From Actinomadura viridilutea (GTDB lineage Bacteria > Actinomycetota > Actinomycetes > Streptosporangiales > Streptosporangiaceae), in NCBI GenBank assembly GCA_003001795.1, contig PVNI01000010.1, positions 124,001 through 188,000 of the forward strand: a stretch of DNA of 64,000 nt. Direction: 5' to 3'. Of the stretch, positions 45,996 through 55,152 are shown piece after piece (within the stretch, counting starts at the first letter, position 1; every line of letters starts with the position of its first letter). The notes under the pieces were generated by a model. That model was not told the DNA's origin. It saw only the letters and a list, made by a program, of their open reading frames with translations, and did not search any database. A program made the position numbers and the translations under genes.

Positions 45996-47444
45996 GTGAA
46001 GACCGATGTCGAGGAGCTGACCCCGACCCGGGTCAAGCTCACCGTCGAGGTTCCGTTCGACGAGCTCAAGCCGAACCTCGACAAGGCGTACAAGGAGATC
46101 GCGCGTCAGGTGCGGATCAAGGGCTTCCGGCCCGGCAAGGTCCCCGCCCCGCTGATCGACAAGTACGTCGGCCGGGGCGCGGTCCTGCAGGAGGCGGTCA
46201 ACGACGCGCTTCCGCAGCTGTACGGCCGCGCCGTCGAGCAGTCGGAGATCTACGTGCTCGGCCAGCCCGACGTCGAGGTGACCCGGCTCGACGACGGCGA
46301 GCAGTTCGCGTTCACCGCCGAGGTGGACATCCGGCCCAAGTTCGAGGTCCCCGACTACGACGGCCTGGAGGTCGTCGTCGACGACGCGGTCGTCACCGAC
46401 GAGAAGGTCGAGGAGACCATCGGCAACCTGCGCGAGCGGTTCGCCTCCCTCACCACCGTCGACCGCGCCGTCCAGGAGGGCGACTTCGCCGTCATCGACC
46501 TGGCGGCCGAGATCGACGGCGAGGCCGTCGAGGACGCCTCCGCCGCCGGCCTGTCCTACGAGGTCGGCAGCAACGCGTCGGTGGAGGGCCTGGACGACGC
46601 CCTGACCGGCCTGAAGGCGGGCGAGAGCACCACCTTCACCGCCCCGCTCAAGGGCGGCGAGCGGGCCGGCGAGGAGGCCCAGATCACCGCCACCGTGCAG
46701 AGCGTCAAGGTCAAGAACCTGCCCGAGCTCGACGACGAGTTCGCCCAGCTGGCCAGCGAGTTCGACACGCTGGAGGAGCTGCGCGCGGACGTGCGCACCC
46801 GCCTCGAGCGGCAGATGCGCATGCAGCAGCTCGCCCAGGCCCGCGACCGCGCCCTCGAGGCCCTGCTCGAGCAGATCGACATCCCGCTGCCGGAGCGGGT
46901 GGTCGAGGAGGAGATCAAGCGCCGCAACCAGCAGCTCGAGCAGCAGCTGCAGATGGCGGGCATGACCAAGGCCGACTACCTCAAGAACGAGGACAAGTCC
47001 GAGGAGGACTTCGACGCCGAGGTCGCCGAGGCGGCCCGCCAGGCGGTCAAGGGCGGGTTCGTGCTCGACCAGCTCGCCGTCCAGGAGGAGCTCAGCGTCC
47101 AGAACGAGGAGCTCAGCGAGTACGTCGTCGCGCAGGCCATGCAGATGAACGTGCCGCCGCAGCAGCTGGCCCAGTACCTCACCGAGAACAACCAGCTGCC
47201 GGCGGTGGTCAACGAGGTGCTGCGCAACAAGGCCCTCAACCTGGTCGTCGAGCACATCACGATCAAGGACGAGTCCGGCAACGAGCTCGACGTCGAGGCG
47301 ATCCAGCGCGAGCTGAGCGGCGAGCCGCCTCGGGCCGAGTCCGAGGAGGCCGACGAGTCCGCGGAGACCGCCGAGACGGAGACGTCCGCGGAGACCTCCT
47401 CCTCCGAGAGCGCCGAGGCCGACCAGGGCGACAAGAAGGACTGA
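45996..47444 (+). CDS. tig: Trigger factor
   Basis: A 482-residue trigger factor. The ribosome-binding N-terminus contains IARQVRIKGFRPGKVPAPLID (about 36-56, with the GFRPGKVP signature). The FKBP-type peptidyl-prolyl isomerase domain (about 155-245) has VQEGDFAVIDLAAEIDG. A long helical C-terminal arm follows, with a very acidic Ser/Glu-rich tail (about 440-482). It folds nascent chains at the ribosome exit tunnel. The GTG at 45996 has AAGGAG about ten bases upstream. In most actinobacteria tig directly precedes clpP1; here a 1.75-kb gap intervenes. Confidence 0.97.
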   Translation: MKTDVEELTPTRVKLTVEVPFDELKPNLDKAYKEIARQVRIKGFRPGKVPAPLIDKYVGRGAVLQEAVNDALPQLYGRAVEQSEIYVLGQPDVEVTRLDDGEQFAFTAEVDIRPKFEVPDYDGLEVVVDDAVVTDEKVEETIGNLRERFASLTTVDRAVQEGDFAVIDLAAEIDGEAVEDASAAGLSYEVGSNASVEGLDDALTGLKAGESTTFTAPLKGGERAGEEAQITATVQSVKVKNLPELDDEFAQLASEFDTLEELRADVRTRLERQMRMQQLAQARDRALEALLEQIDIPLPERVVEEEIKRRNQQLEQQLQMAGMTKADYLKNEDKSEEDFDAEVAEAARQAVKGGFVLDQLAVQEELSVQNEELSEYVVAQAMQMNVPPQQLAQYLTENNQLPAVVNEVLRNKALNLVVEHITIKDESGNELDVEAIQRELSGEPPRAESEEADESAETAETETSAETSSSESAEADQGDKKD

Positions 47445-49199
47445 CTCCTGACGACGCCGGTGCGGCCGCCCGCCTGACCGGCGCGCCCTCCGGGGCGACG
47501 CCGGCAGGCGGCGCGCGCCGCCCGGCCCGTCGGACTGCTGGGCCCGGCGGCCCAGCGTCGCCTGACGTCCGCAAGGACGGCACGTTTCAACACGCCGCCG
47601 CGTCCGTCGTCGCCGGGCAGGCCATCGTGCGCAAGCGCGGGGCGGCGCGCGTGCCCGGCGACGCGCAGTCCTCGAGCCGAACAGCGGCCTTCAAACCGCC
47701 CTGCCCTCGCGAGCGACCACGACGCGCGTCGCATCGCTCCCAGCCGCCAAGGCGTGGCCAGGGCTGTCCGTGGACAGCCGCGCCTCGATCTCCACGTGGA
47801 AGATCCGCTTGGACGCGTACCGCCGCGCCTCGTTCAGCATGCCCGTCCGCTCGACGCCTCGGGCTCGCACACGTCCTTGACCCAGCCCGCGCTGCACGGG
47901 AGACGCCTACCCAGCAGGAGCCGCGTGGCGCCCCTGGAGGCGTGCGACTGGGCCGCCGGCGCCCCCATCCGCCGCTATAGCACCATTGCCCCAGCGGCCT
48001 GGTTCGACGTCAAGAACTCGGCCGCAACCCCCGGACGGCGGCGGGCACGGGTTGTCGGGCGTGCCAGGGTCGTGCCAACCAACGCCGCGACGGCGACTGC
48101 GACCTCCAACCTGCACACCGCGCTGGACGACCCGTCTGGCCTACATCGAGATCCTGGCCGACGAGACCGCGGCCACCTGTGCCGCGTTCCTGATCCGTAC
48201 CGCGGCCTGGTTCGCCGCCCGCCCAGCCAGCCGAGTCACCCACCTGTCCGAACAACACACCCAGTCCAGGCCGTCCAGCGTGCGTGAATCCATCGACCCG
48301 ACAACGCCGCCGGGCGGCAGAGGATCATGAGAGCGGCCTGTAATCGTCGGCGTCGCCAATCGCCTCCTCGAAGGCCTGGGCATCCAGCACATCGCCAGCG
48401 CCGATCACCTCTCCCGCCACACCGGCTCGTCCCCCGCCCGCACCGTGTACCTCGCCAAGCTGACGGCGCGTCTCCCGGCGTCCAGATCGCTACCTAACTT
48501 GCAGGCGGGAAGGAACGCACCGCCAGCAGCAGAGAGCCGGTGTGGGCGGATGCCGCGACCTCAGAGGAGTCTCTCGGCGCCCCGGCGTTCTTACGCAGGT
48601 CGAACGGGGCGTCCCTCGTCGGGCGTCGTGCAACGCTTCTGCCTCAGCAGAGCGTCGCGCGCGGGCCGTTACCGCGCATAGCGCCAGGGGCGCCCGGCAT
48701 GGGGCGGACGTAGCTCTCAGCTCATACTTGTCACGCGATCCCCAATGGCCTTGATTTGGCGCCGCATCATCTTCCTCATCTTGCTTCTGTGACCCGCCCA
48801 TAACGGTCAAGCGCTCGCCTGACCATGTCGTTACCTACAGGAGTTGGTCAGGTGCGGACCGTTCGAGACCAATGGGCGGGCGACTGTATGACTGGGAGCT
48901 GCGGTCGCAGACGCGTGGCCGTAGACGCCGTTGGAGGCGTGCAGGGCGGCGGAAGGGCAGGGTTCGGGCGTCACCGTGGCTTGCGGAGCCGCAGAGGGGG
49001 AACGGGAGGGGAGCGCTGAGCGCCCCTAACGTGCGCGAAGATCCCCGTGTGCGGAAGGCAGGAGGGCGAGGCGTCCCGGCGGCTCCGGGCGTCGCGGGTA
49101 CGCCCCCAGCGAAAAGGCAGCCCTCCCGGCGTGAACGGTCGCCCCAGCGCGTTAATGTCCAATCATCCGAACCGATAAAAGGACCGGAGGAACACACCG
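47445..49199. other. Decayed intergenic region between tig and clpP1
   Basis: About 1.75 kb with no intact gene. 47958-48225 is an IS481 transposase remnant, listed separately. A minus-strand frame at 47840-47691 (MLNEARRYASKRIFHVEIEA...) and a plus-strand frame near 48345-48440 (VANRLLEGLGIQHIASADHL) look like pieces of proteins but have no complete context. 48450-49150 shows nothing recognisable. The clpP1 ribosome-binding site GGAGG is at 49186-49190, and TAATGT near 49153-49158 may be its -10. Confidence 0.5.
47958..48225 (+). pseudogene. IS481-family transposase remnant
   Basis: Fragments of an IS481 transposase core alternate between two frames. GAPIRRYSTIAPAAWFDVK (about 47958-48015) and LHTALDD (about 48111-48131) lie in one; PDGGGH (about 48031-48048) and TRLAYIEILADETAATCAAF then LIRTAAWFAAR (about 48130-48222) in the other. 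Intact relatives read DVKKLGRIPDGGGHR ... LHTAxDDxxRLAYxE. Several frameshifts and missing ends show a dead insertion sequence. Terminal inverted repeats were not found. Confidence 0.72.
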
Positions 49200-49835
49200 G
49201 TGAGCATGCCTCCGACGAACGACCAGTGGCCGATCCACTCGAGGGTCGCCGAGACGCCCCTCCTGCCGCTCAGCGAGCAGCTGTTCCAGCGCCTCCTGCG
49301 TGAGCGCATCGTCGTCCTGGGCCAGCAGGTCGACGACGACATCGCCAACCGCATCTGCGCCGAGCTTCTGCTGCTGTCGGCCGAGGACGGGCAGCGCGAC
49401 ATCACCCTCTACATCAACTCGCCCGGCGGATCGGTCACCGCCGGCATGGCGATCTACGACGTCATGCAGTACGTGCCGAACGACATCGTGACCGTCGCCA
49501 TGGGCCTGGCCGCGTCGATGGGGCAGTTCCTGCTGTGCGCGGGCACCCGCGGCAAGCGCTACGCCCTGCCGCACGCGCGGATCATGATGCACCAGCCGTC
49601 CGGCGGCATCGGCGGCACCGCCTCCGACATCAAGATCCAGGCGGAGCAGATGCTCTACGTCAAGAAGACGCTGGCGGAGCGGATCGCCGCGCACACCGGT
49701 CAGACGGTCGAGCAGATCGAGAAGGACTCCGACCGGGACCGCTGGTTCACCGCCGAGGAGGCCCGCGACTACGGCTTCGTCGACCACGTGGTGCTCAGCG
49801 CCAACCAGGTGCCCTCCGAGGGCCCCGTCTCCTGA
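49200..49835 (+). CDS. clpP1: ATP-dependent Clp protease proteolytic subunit 1
   Basis: A 211-residue ClpP. The catalytic serine is in GLAASMGQFLL, the histidine in MMHQPSGG, and the aspartate in EKDSDRDRWF. Oligomer contact motifs ITLYINSPGGSV are intact. It forms the ClpP1P2 barrel that degrades unfolded or tagged proteins delivered by ClpX or ClpC. The GTG at 49200 is nine bases after GGAGG; ATG 49206 is an alternative. It is followed 29 bases later by clpP2, in one operon. Confidence 0.96.
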   Translation: MSMPPTNDQWPIHSRVAETPLLPLSEQLFQRLLRERIVVLGQQVDDDIANRICAELLLLSAEDGQRDITLYINSPGGSVTAGMAIYDVMQYVPNDIVTVAMGLAASMGQFLLCAGTRGKRYALPHARIMMHQPSGGIGGTASDIKIQAEQMLYVKKTLAERIAAHTGQTVEQIEKDSDRDRWFTAEEARDYGFVDHVVLSANQVPSEGPVS

Positions 49836-49864
49836 TCACCCGCACGAAAGCGGAGGCACTTCCA

Positions 49865-50548
49865 GTGAGCGAGCTCATCCGGCCCGGCGCGTACGACTTG
49901 ATCCAGGGCGGGCGCGCGCCGATGCCCGTGGACAACCGGTACATCGTCCCCTCCTTCGTCGAGCGCACCACGTACGGGGTCAAGGAGATGAACCCGTACA
50001 ACAAGCTCTTCGAGGAGCGGATCATCTTCCTCGGCGTGCAGATCGACGACGCCTCGGCCAACGACGTGATGGCCCAGCTGATCACCCTGGAGTCGATCGA
50101 CCCGGACCGGGACATCAGCATCTACATCAACTCGCCCGGCGGTTCGTTCACCGCCATGACGGCGATCTACGACACGATGCAGTTCGTCAAGCCCGACATC
50201 CAGACGGTCTGCATCGGGCAGGCGGCCTCCGCCGCGGCGGTGCTGCTGGCGGCCGGCACCCCGGGCAAGCGCGCGGCGCTGCCGAACTCGCGGATCTTCA
50301 TCCACCAGCCGGCCACCGAGGGCACCTACGGCCAGGCCAGCGACATCGAGATCCAGGCCCGCGAGATCATGCGCATCCGCGAGCAGCTGGAGGAGATCCT
50401 GGCCCGGCACAGCGGCAAGAGCGTCGAGCAGGTGCGGCGGGACATCGAGCGCGACAAGATCCTCACCGCCAACGAGGCGAAGGAGTACGGTCTGATCGAC
50501 GATGTCTTCGTCAGCAGGAAGCGCAGGGCCGAGGTAGTGTCGTCCTGA
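49865..50548 (+). CDS. clpP2: ATP-dependent Clp protease proteolytic subunit 2
   Basis: A 227-residue ClpP. The N-terminus has the longer actinobacterial ClpP2 form (GGRAPMPVDNRYIVPSFVER). Catalytic Ser is in IGQAASAAAVLL, His in FIHQPATEG, and Asp in RRDIERDKIL. It pairs with ClpP1 to make the mixed tetradecamer. GTG 49865 has GGAGG eight bases upstream. It is co-transcribed with clpP1 and followed by clpX about 175 bases later. Confidence 0.96.
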   Translation: MSELIRPGAYDLIQGGRAPMPVDNRYIVPSFVERTTYGVKEMNPYNKLFEERIIFLGVQIDDASANDVMAQLITLESIDPDRDISIYINSPGGSFTAMTAIYDTMQFVKPDIQTVCIGQAASAAAVLLAAGTPGKRAALPNSRIFIHQPATEGTYGQASDIEIQAREIMRIREQLEEILARHSGKSVEQVRRDIERDKILTANEAKEYGLIDDVFVSRKRRAEVVSS

Positions 50549-50723
50549 GACGGCACCTGGACCTGGGAGGCCCCCAGCCCGGTCGTCTTTCTTCCGGGCG
50601 AGGGGCTTACCAAGTCCGTTGGAGACGGTAACGTCGATTCCAACGTCGAGAGCCTTCGGGACACGCAACCGAGCTGCGCCGCATCCTCACAGGCGGGCGG
50701 CCCCACGAAAAGGAGACAGTTGG

Positions 50724-51998
50724 GTGGCACGCATCGGCGACGGTGGTGACCTGCTCAAGTGCTCGTTCTGCGGGAAGAGCCAGAAGCAGGTCAAGAAGCT
50801 CATCGCGGGTCCGGGCGTGTACATCTGCGACGAGTGCATCGACCTCTGCAACGAGATCATCGAGGAGGAGCTCGCCGAGTCCTCCGACCTCAAGTGGGAC
50901 AGCCTGCCCAAGCCGCGGGAGATCTACGAGTTCCTGGACTCCTACGTCATCGGGCAGGAGGCCGCCAAGAAGGCGCTGTCGGTGGCCGTCTACAACCACT
51001 ACAAGCGCATCCAGTCCGGCGACACCGGGCGGGACGACCAGGTCGAGCTGGCCAAGTCGAACATCCTCCTGCTGGGGCCGACCGGCTCGGGTAAGACGCT
51101 GCTCGCGCAGACGCTCGCCAAGCTCCTCAACGTGCCGTTCGCCATCGCGGACGCGACGGCGCTGACGGAGGCCGGATACGTCGGCGAGGACGTCGAGAAC
51201 ATCCTGCTCAAGCTGATCCAGGCGGCCGACTACGACGTCAAGAAGGCCGAGACCGGGATCATCTACATCGACGAGGTCGACAAGATCGCCCGCAAGAGCG
51301 AGAACCCGTCGATCACTCGCGACGTGTCCGGCGAGGGCGTCCAGCAGGCGCTGCTGAAGATCCTGGAGGGGACCACCGCGAGCGTCCCGCCGCAGGGCGG
51401 CCGCAAGCACCCTCACCAGGAGTTCATCCAGATCGACACCACCAACGTGCTGTTCATCTGCGGCGGCGCCTTCGCGGGGCTCGAGAAGATCATCGAGTCC
51501 CGGGTGGGGAAGCAGGGCATGGGCTTCGGCGCGGTCATCCGCTCCAAGGACGACTACGCCGAGACCAGCAATCTGCTGGCCGAGGTGATGCCCGAGGACC
51601 TGCTGAAGTTCGGGATGATCCCCGAGTTCATCGGCCGCCTCCCGATCATCACCAGCGTCCACAACCTGGACCGGCAGGCGCTGATCAACATCCTCACCGA
51701 GCCCAAGAACGCGCTGGTCAAGCAGTACCACCGGCTGTTCGAGCTGGACGGCGTGGACCTGGAGTTCACCCCCGACGCGCTGGAGGCCATCGCCGACCAG
51801 GCGATCCTGCGCGGCACCGGCGCCCGCGGCCTGCGCGCGATCATGGAGGAGGTCCTCCTCTCGGTGATGTACGAGGTGCCGAGCCGCCAGGACGTCGCCC
51901 GCGTCGTCATCACCCGCGAGGCCGTGCTGGAGCACGTCAACCCCACCCTCGTCCCGCGCGAACGCGCCAAGCGCGAACCCCGCGAGAAGTCCGCGTAG
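50724..51998 (+). CDS. clpX: ATP-dependent Clp protease ATP-binding subunit ClpX
   Basis: A 424-residue AAA+ unfoldase. The N-terminal C4 zinc finger has CSFCGK and CDECIDLC. Walker A is GPTGSGKT, Walker B is IIYIDEVDKI, with the pore loop GYVGEDVEN and sensor regions FGMIPEFIGRLP and GARGLRA. The ClpP-binding IGF-like loop corresponds to GKQGMGFGA. It unfolds substrates and feeds them to ClpP1P2. GTG 50724 has AGGAG eight bases upstream. The 175-base gap after clpP2 may hold an additional promoter. Confidence 0.97.
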   Translation: MARIGDGGDLLKCSFCGKSQKQVKKLIAGPGVYICDECIDLCNEIIEEELAESSDLKWDSLPKPREIYEFLDSYVIGQEAAKKALSVAVYNHYKRIQSGDTGRDDQVELAKSNILLLGPTGSGKTLLAQTLAKLLNVPFAIADATALTEAGYVGEDVENILLKLIQAADYDVKKAETGIIYIDEVDKIARKSENPSITRDVSGEGVQQALLKILEGTTASVPPQGGRKHPHQEFIQIDTTNVLFICGGAFAGLEKIIESRVGKQGMGFGAVIRSKDDYAETSNLLAEVMPEDLLKFGMIPEFIGRLPIITSVHNLDRQALINILTEPKNALVKQYHRLFELDGVDLEFTPDALEAIADQAILRGTGARGLRAIMEEVLLSVMYEVPSRQDVARVVITREAVLEHVNPTLVPRERAKREPREKSA

Positions 51999-52664
51999 CA
52001 CCCGGGCACGCGGGGCGGGGCACCCCGGCTCGGTGAGCTGACCTCGCCTCCGCCGTGCCCGTGCTGCTTCCTGAGGGCTCCAGGGAATTCCTGAGGGCTC
52101 CAGCGAAGCGGTGGTTGCGGCCGGTCACTGGCCGTTCTTCATCCTGGGACCCACGTCTTGGCGGGTTGGCGCGTGCCCAGAACCCCTGTGCGGCCACGGC
52201 TCAGTCGGCTTGACGTTCGCCCTGACGGGCCGCGCGGTGCCTGATTCCCGCCCTGCGGAGTGATCGAGGCGGGCGAGTCGCCCTCGGGCCGCCGTGCGTG
52301 CGCCAGTGCGCAAAGGCCCGCCGCTGAGGCCGCGTGAACGCGCCGGCCGATTTCGCTCGGGCCTCTTCGTCGGAGTTCCGAGAGCTCCAGCTCGATCAGA
52401 TTGCTGCCGACAGCGCCCGCCGCCGAGCGATGAGGCCGACGGCGACCGCACCGGCGCGCAGGGCCGCGCCCGTTCGGCGGCCGCGATGCCGCCGCAGTCC
52501 GCTTCCCCGGCCTGTGCCCGGAAGATCTCCGGGGCGTCCGGCAGGTGGAGCGGCGGTGGGCCGTGCCGCCGCCCTGAACGGTCTTCAAAGCGTCCCCGTC
52601 AGAGGCTGCTCTGGGGATGCCGACTGGGGAGGTGGCGTCGTTGTGGGGGTGCAGCCGCGGGGGG
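51999..52664. other. Intergenic region between clpX and the response regulator
   Basis: About 665 bases where the two genes converge. It contains the 16-bp direct repeat at 52068-52103. The remaining frames (for example around 52300-52600) are Arg/Pro-rich and show no motif. No strong terminator hairpin was identified. Confidence 0.5.
52068..52103 (+). repeat. Two direct repeats of 16 bp
   Basis: TTCCTGAGGGCTCCAG occurs at 52068-52083 and again at 52088-52103, 20 bases apart centre to centre. Only two copies are present; function unknown. Confidence 0.85.
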
Positions 52665-53351
52665 TCAGCGGGGGGTGGTGTGGCGGTTGGGGTCGCCCAG
52701 GCCGGCCTCGCGCGCCACGACGATGGCCTGGGCGCGGTCGGCGACGTGGAGTTTCATGAAGATGTTCGACACGTGGTTGCGCACGGTCTTCTGGCTGAGG
52801 AAGAGGGTGGCGGCGATCTCGGCGTTGCTGCGGCCCTGGGCGATCAGTTCCAGGACCTCGCGTTCGCGCTCGGTGAGCTGCGGGAAGGCCGCCTGGCGGG
52901 GGTCGGGCATCTCGGTGAAGTACGCCAGCACCCGGCGGGCGATCTCCGGGCCGTAGATGGCCTCGCCCGCGGCGACGGCGCGGACGGCGCGGGCGATCTC
53001 CTCGGCGCCGGACTCCTTGAGCAGGTAGCCGCGGGCGCCGGCGCGCATGGCGGCGAACACCGAGTCGTCGTCGCGGAACATCGTGAGCACCAGCACGCCG
53101 ATGCGCGGGCTGGTGCGGGTGATGGTGCGGGTGGCCTCGATGCCGTTGCCGCCGGGCATCTGCAGGTCCATCACGACCACGTCGGGCTGCAGTTCGGCGG
53201 CCAGCCGCACCGCGTCGGGGCCGTTCTCGGCCTCGGCGACCACCTCGACGCCGAGGGCCTGCAGCAGGCTCCGCAGGCCCTGCCGGTAGATCGGGTGGTC
53301 GTCGGTGATCAGCACCCGGATGGGCTCGCCGGTCCGCTCCGGCTCGGTCAT
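52665..53351 (-). CDS. NarL/FixJ-type response regulator
   Basis: A 228-residue response regulator. The receiver domain has VLITDDHPIYRQGL, phospho-acceptor Asp in VVVMDLQMPG (about 62), the Thr switch VLTMF and Lys in YLLKESGAEE. The LuxR-type helix-turn-helix (about 155-215) has LTEREREVLELIAQGRSNAEIAATLFLSQKTVRNHVSNIFMKL. It binds DNA when phosphorylated. It sits 19 bases behind its histidine kinase, so the two form a cognate pair. Confidence 0.95.
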   Translation of the reverse strand: MTEPERTGEPIRVLITDDHPIYRQGLRSLLQALGVEVVAEAENGPDAVRLAAELQPDVVVMDLQMPGGNGIEATRTITRTSPRIGVLVLTMFRDDDSVFAAMRAGARGYLLKESGAEEIARAVRAVAAGEAIYGPEIARRVLAYFTEMPDPRQAAFPQLTEREREVLELIAQGRSNAEIAATLFLSQKTVRNHVSNIFMKLHVADRAQAIVVAREAGLGDPNRHTTPR

Positions 53352-53370
53352 CGTCGCGCTCCGCTCGCCT

Positions 53371-54165
53371 TCACTCGCCGGAAGGCCGATGGTAGTCGGG
53401 GACGGCCAGGGGGAGGCGGGCCGAGACGATGGTGCCCGCGCCCGGCCGCGAGGTGATGAGGCAGGTGCCGCCGACCTCGGCGGCCCACTCGCGCATCGCG
53501 GCGAGGCCGCCGCGGCGCCGCGGGCGGTGGTCGTCGGAGGCGTCCCGGGCGGCCTGGTCGGGCAGGCCGACGCCCGAGTCGGCGATCATCAGGTGCAGGG
53601 CGGCGTCCCGGTTCAGCAGCACCAGCACCGCGTCGGCGCGGGCGTGGGCGCGGACGTTCGCCAACGCCTCGCGCGCGATGCGGTAGGCGGCGACCTCCAC
53701 CGCGGCGGGCAGGACCTCGGCGTCCTTGCCGAGGCCTTCCACCCGCACGTCGACGCGTTCGCAGCAGCCCGCGGCCAGCGCCTCGACCGCCCCGGCGAGG
53801 CCCAGGTCGTCCAGCGCGGGCGGACGCAGCCCGTGCGCCAGTTCCCGGATCTGGGCGACGGTCGTGGCCAGCCGGTCGCGCAGCTCCGACAGCAGCGGCG
53901 CGACGCGTTCGGGCTCTCCGTTCAGGGTGAGGCGGGCGGCGTCCAGGGAGACGGCCAGGCTGGCCAGGGTGGGGCCGAGCCCGTCGTGCAGGTCGTGCCG
54001 CAGCCGCCGCCGCTCCTCCTCGCGGGCGGCCAGGATGCGTTGGCGCGAGCGCTGCAGGTCGTGGGTGAGCCGGTGCAGGCGGGGGATGCTGGCCAGGTGC
54101 GCGGCCGCCGCACCGGCGGCGAACGCCGCGGCGAGGGCGGCGACGCGCCCCACTCCCGCCGCCAT
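53371..54165 (-). CDS. NarL-type sensor histidine kinase (HisKA_3)
   Basis: A 264-residue short kinase. The N-terminus has one weak membrane segment (about 5-25). The dimerisation/phospho-acceptor helix has EEERRRLRHDLHDGLGPTLASL (His in RHDLHDG), the HisKA_3 type. An ATP-binding domain follows with IAREALANVRAHARA (N box), IADSGVGL and GGLAAMREW. There is no extracellular sensor, so it probably senses through a partner or the membrane. The ATG at 54165 has AGGAGG four bases upstream. It partners the response regulator that follows. Confidence 0.92.
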   Translation of the reverse strand: MAAGVGRVAALAAAFAAGAAAAHLASIPRLHRLTHDLQRSRQRILAAREEERRRLRHDLHDGLGPTLASLAVSLDAARLTLNGEPERVAPLLSELRDRLATTVAQIRELAHGLRPPALDDLGLAGAVEALAAGCCERVDVRVEGLGKDAEVLPAAVEVAAYRIAREALANVRAHARADAVLVLLNRDAALHLMIADSGVGLPDQAARDASDDHRPRRRGGLAAMREWAAEVGGTCLITSRPGAGTIVSARLPLAVPDYHRPSGE

Positions 54166-54297
54166 CACACCTCCTGCCGTCGTGCCCGTCGTCCCGGCGC
54201 CCGCGGACCGCGGAGGCAGAACCTCCGCGGTCAGCCTCGCGGGTGGGACGACCCGGCGTCAGGGGACCCGTGTCCCGATCCCGGCGGGATTTTCGGG

Positions 54298-55038
54298 TCA
54301 GCTCTCCACGTCCTTGCGCATGCGGCGCATCTGATCGGCGACGGTGCCGTAGGAGTAGCTGCGCGTGCCGCCCAGCGTCGTGGTGGTCTGCGGGGCGGGG
54401 GTGACCATCCCGAAGGTCTTCTTGGTCATCCACACGCAGCTGGCCGTCGAGTACGACAGGGAGCTGCCGGGCACGCTGGCGCGGATCGACGCGCAGACCG
54501 CCTCGCCGTCCCCGCCCGGGTCGGCCAGCGGGATCGTGATCACGGACACGCTGCCGGTGCCGACGGCGTTCATGGCGTTCCGGAAGTCGCTCTGCAGCCG
54601 GTCGGGGTCGAAGCTGCCGGTGCCGCCGATGAACAGGTACCGATCGGTGCCCGTGCCGTAGACCGCGGTCTTGATCTCGTCGACGTCCGAGCCGCCCAGC
54701 CTGCTCAGGCTCGACCGCTGGGCGCTGATCTGCGTGCCCAGCTGGCTCTCGGCGGAGTAGTTGCGGGTCAACCCGCCGGCCGTGGCCGGGGTGCTGATGG
54801 AGCTGGGACCGCCGCCGACCATGACGACGGCCACCACCACGACGGCGACCACCGCCACGGCCAGCACGGCGAGAAGCCCGATCACCAGGGGCGCGGAGGA
54901 GGACCGCCGCGGGGGCGGCGGCGCGTACGGTCCGGGCATCGGGCCGGGCGGGTAGCCGGGGGGTTGCGGGCCGGGCCCGTAGGGGATGCCTCCGCCGGGA
55001 GGGCCTCCCGGCGCGGGTGGGGGGTTCCAACCGCTCAT
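54298..55038 (-). CDS. Proline-rich membrane protein, paralogue A of the valS-flanking pair
   Basis: A 246-residue protein. Residues 1-45 are Pro/Gly-rich and cytoplasmic, a single membrane span follows (about 49-74, APLVIGLLAVLAVAVVAVV), and then an extracytoplasmic domain. The outer domain has RYLFIGGTGSFDPDRLQSDF, two cysteines (CASI, CVWM) and ends VADQMRRMRKDVES. The same IGGTG motif and MRRMR ending occur in the protein downstream of valS. No known function. The ATG at 55038 has GAGGAG close upstream. It is divergent from valS. Confidence 0.78.
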   Translation of the reverse strand: MSGWNPPPAPGGPPGGGIPYGPGPQPPGYPPGPMPGPYAPPPPRRSSSAPLVIGLLAVLAVAVVAVVVVAVVMVGGGPSSISTPATAGGLTRNYSAESQLGTQISAQRSSLSRLGGSDVDEIKTAVYGTGTDRYLFIGGTGSFDPDRLQSDFRNAMNAVGTGSVSVITIPLADPGGDGEAVCASIRASVPGSSLSYSTASCVWMTKKTFGMVTPAPQTTTTLGGTRSYSYGTVADQMRRMRKDVES

Positions 55039-55138
55039 GTCACTCCTCGAAGAGTCCGGACGGCGCGGACGTCCGCCCGCAGGGGGCTGATAGTTGGACG
55101 CATCACGAGGGCCGCGCGTTCTACCGTCCCGGGGCCCG

Positions 55139-55144
55139 TAGAAT
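55139..55144 (+). promoter_or_regulatory. -10 box of leaderless valS promoter
   Basis: TAGAAT ends eight bases before the valS GTG at 55153, and there is no Shine-Dalgarno, so the transcript likely begins at the start codon. The -35 region is weak. Confidence 0.5.
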
Positions 55145-55152
55145 CTGGGCCC

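Noticed and set aside
47691..47840. 49-residue minus-strand frame beginning MLNEARRYASKRIFHVEIEA
   Set aside because: Looks partly coding, but it is in a decayed insertion-sequence region with no complete context; only mentioned in the intergenic entry.
50549..50723. Terminator between clpP2 and clpX
   Set aside because: Only a short GC-rich stem was visible with no T run; the genes are probably partly co-transcribed.
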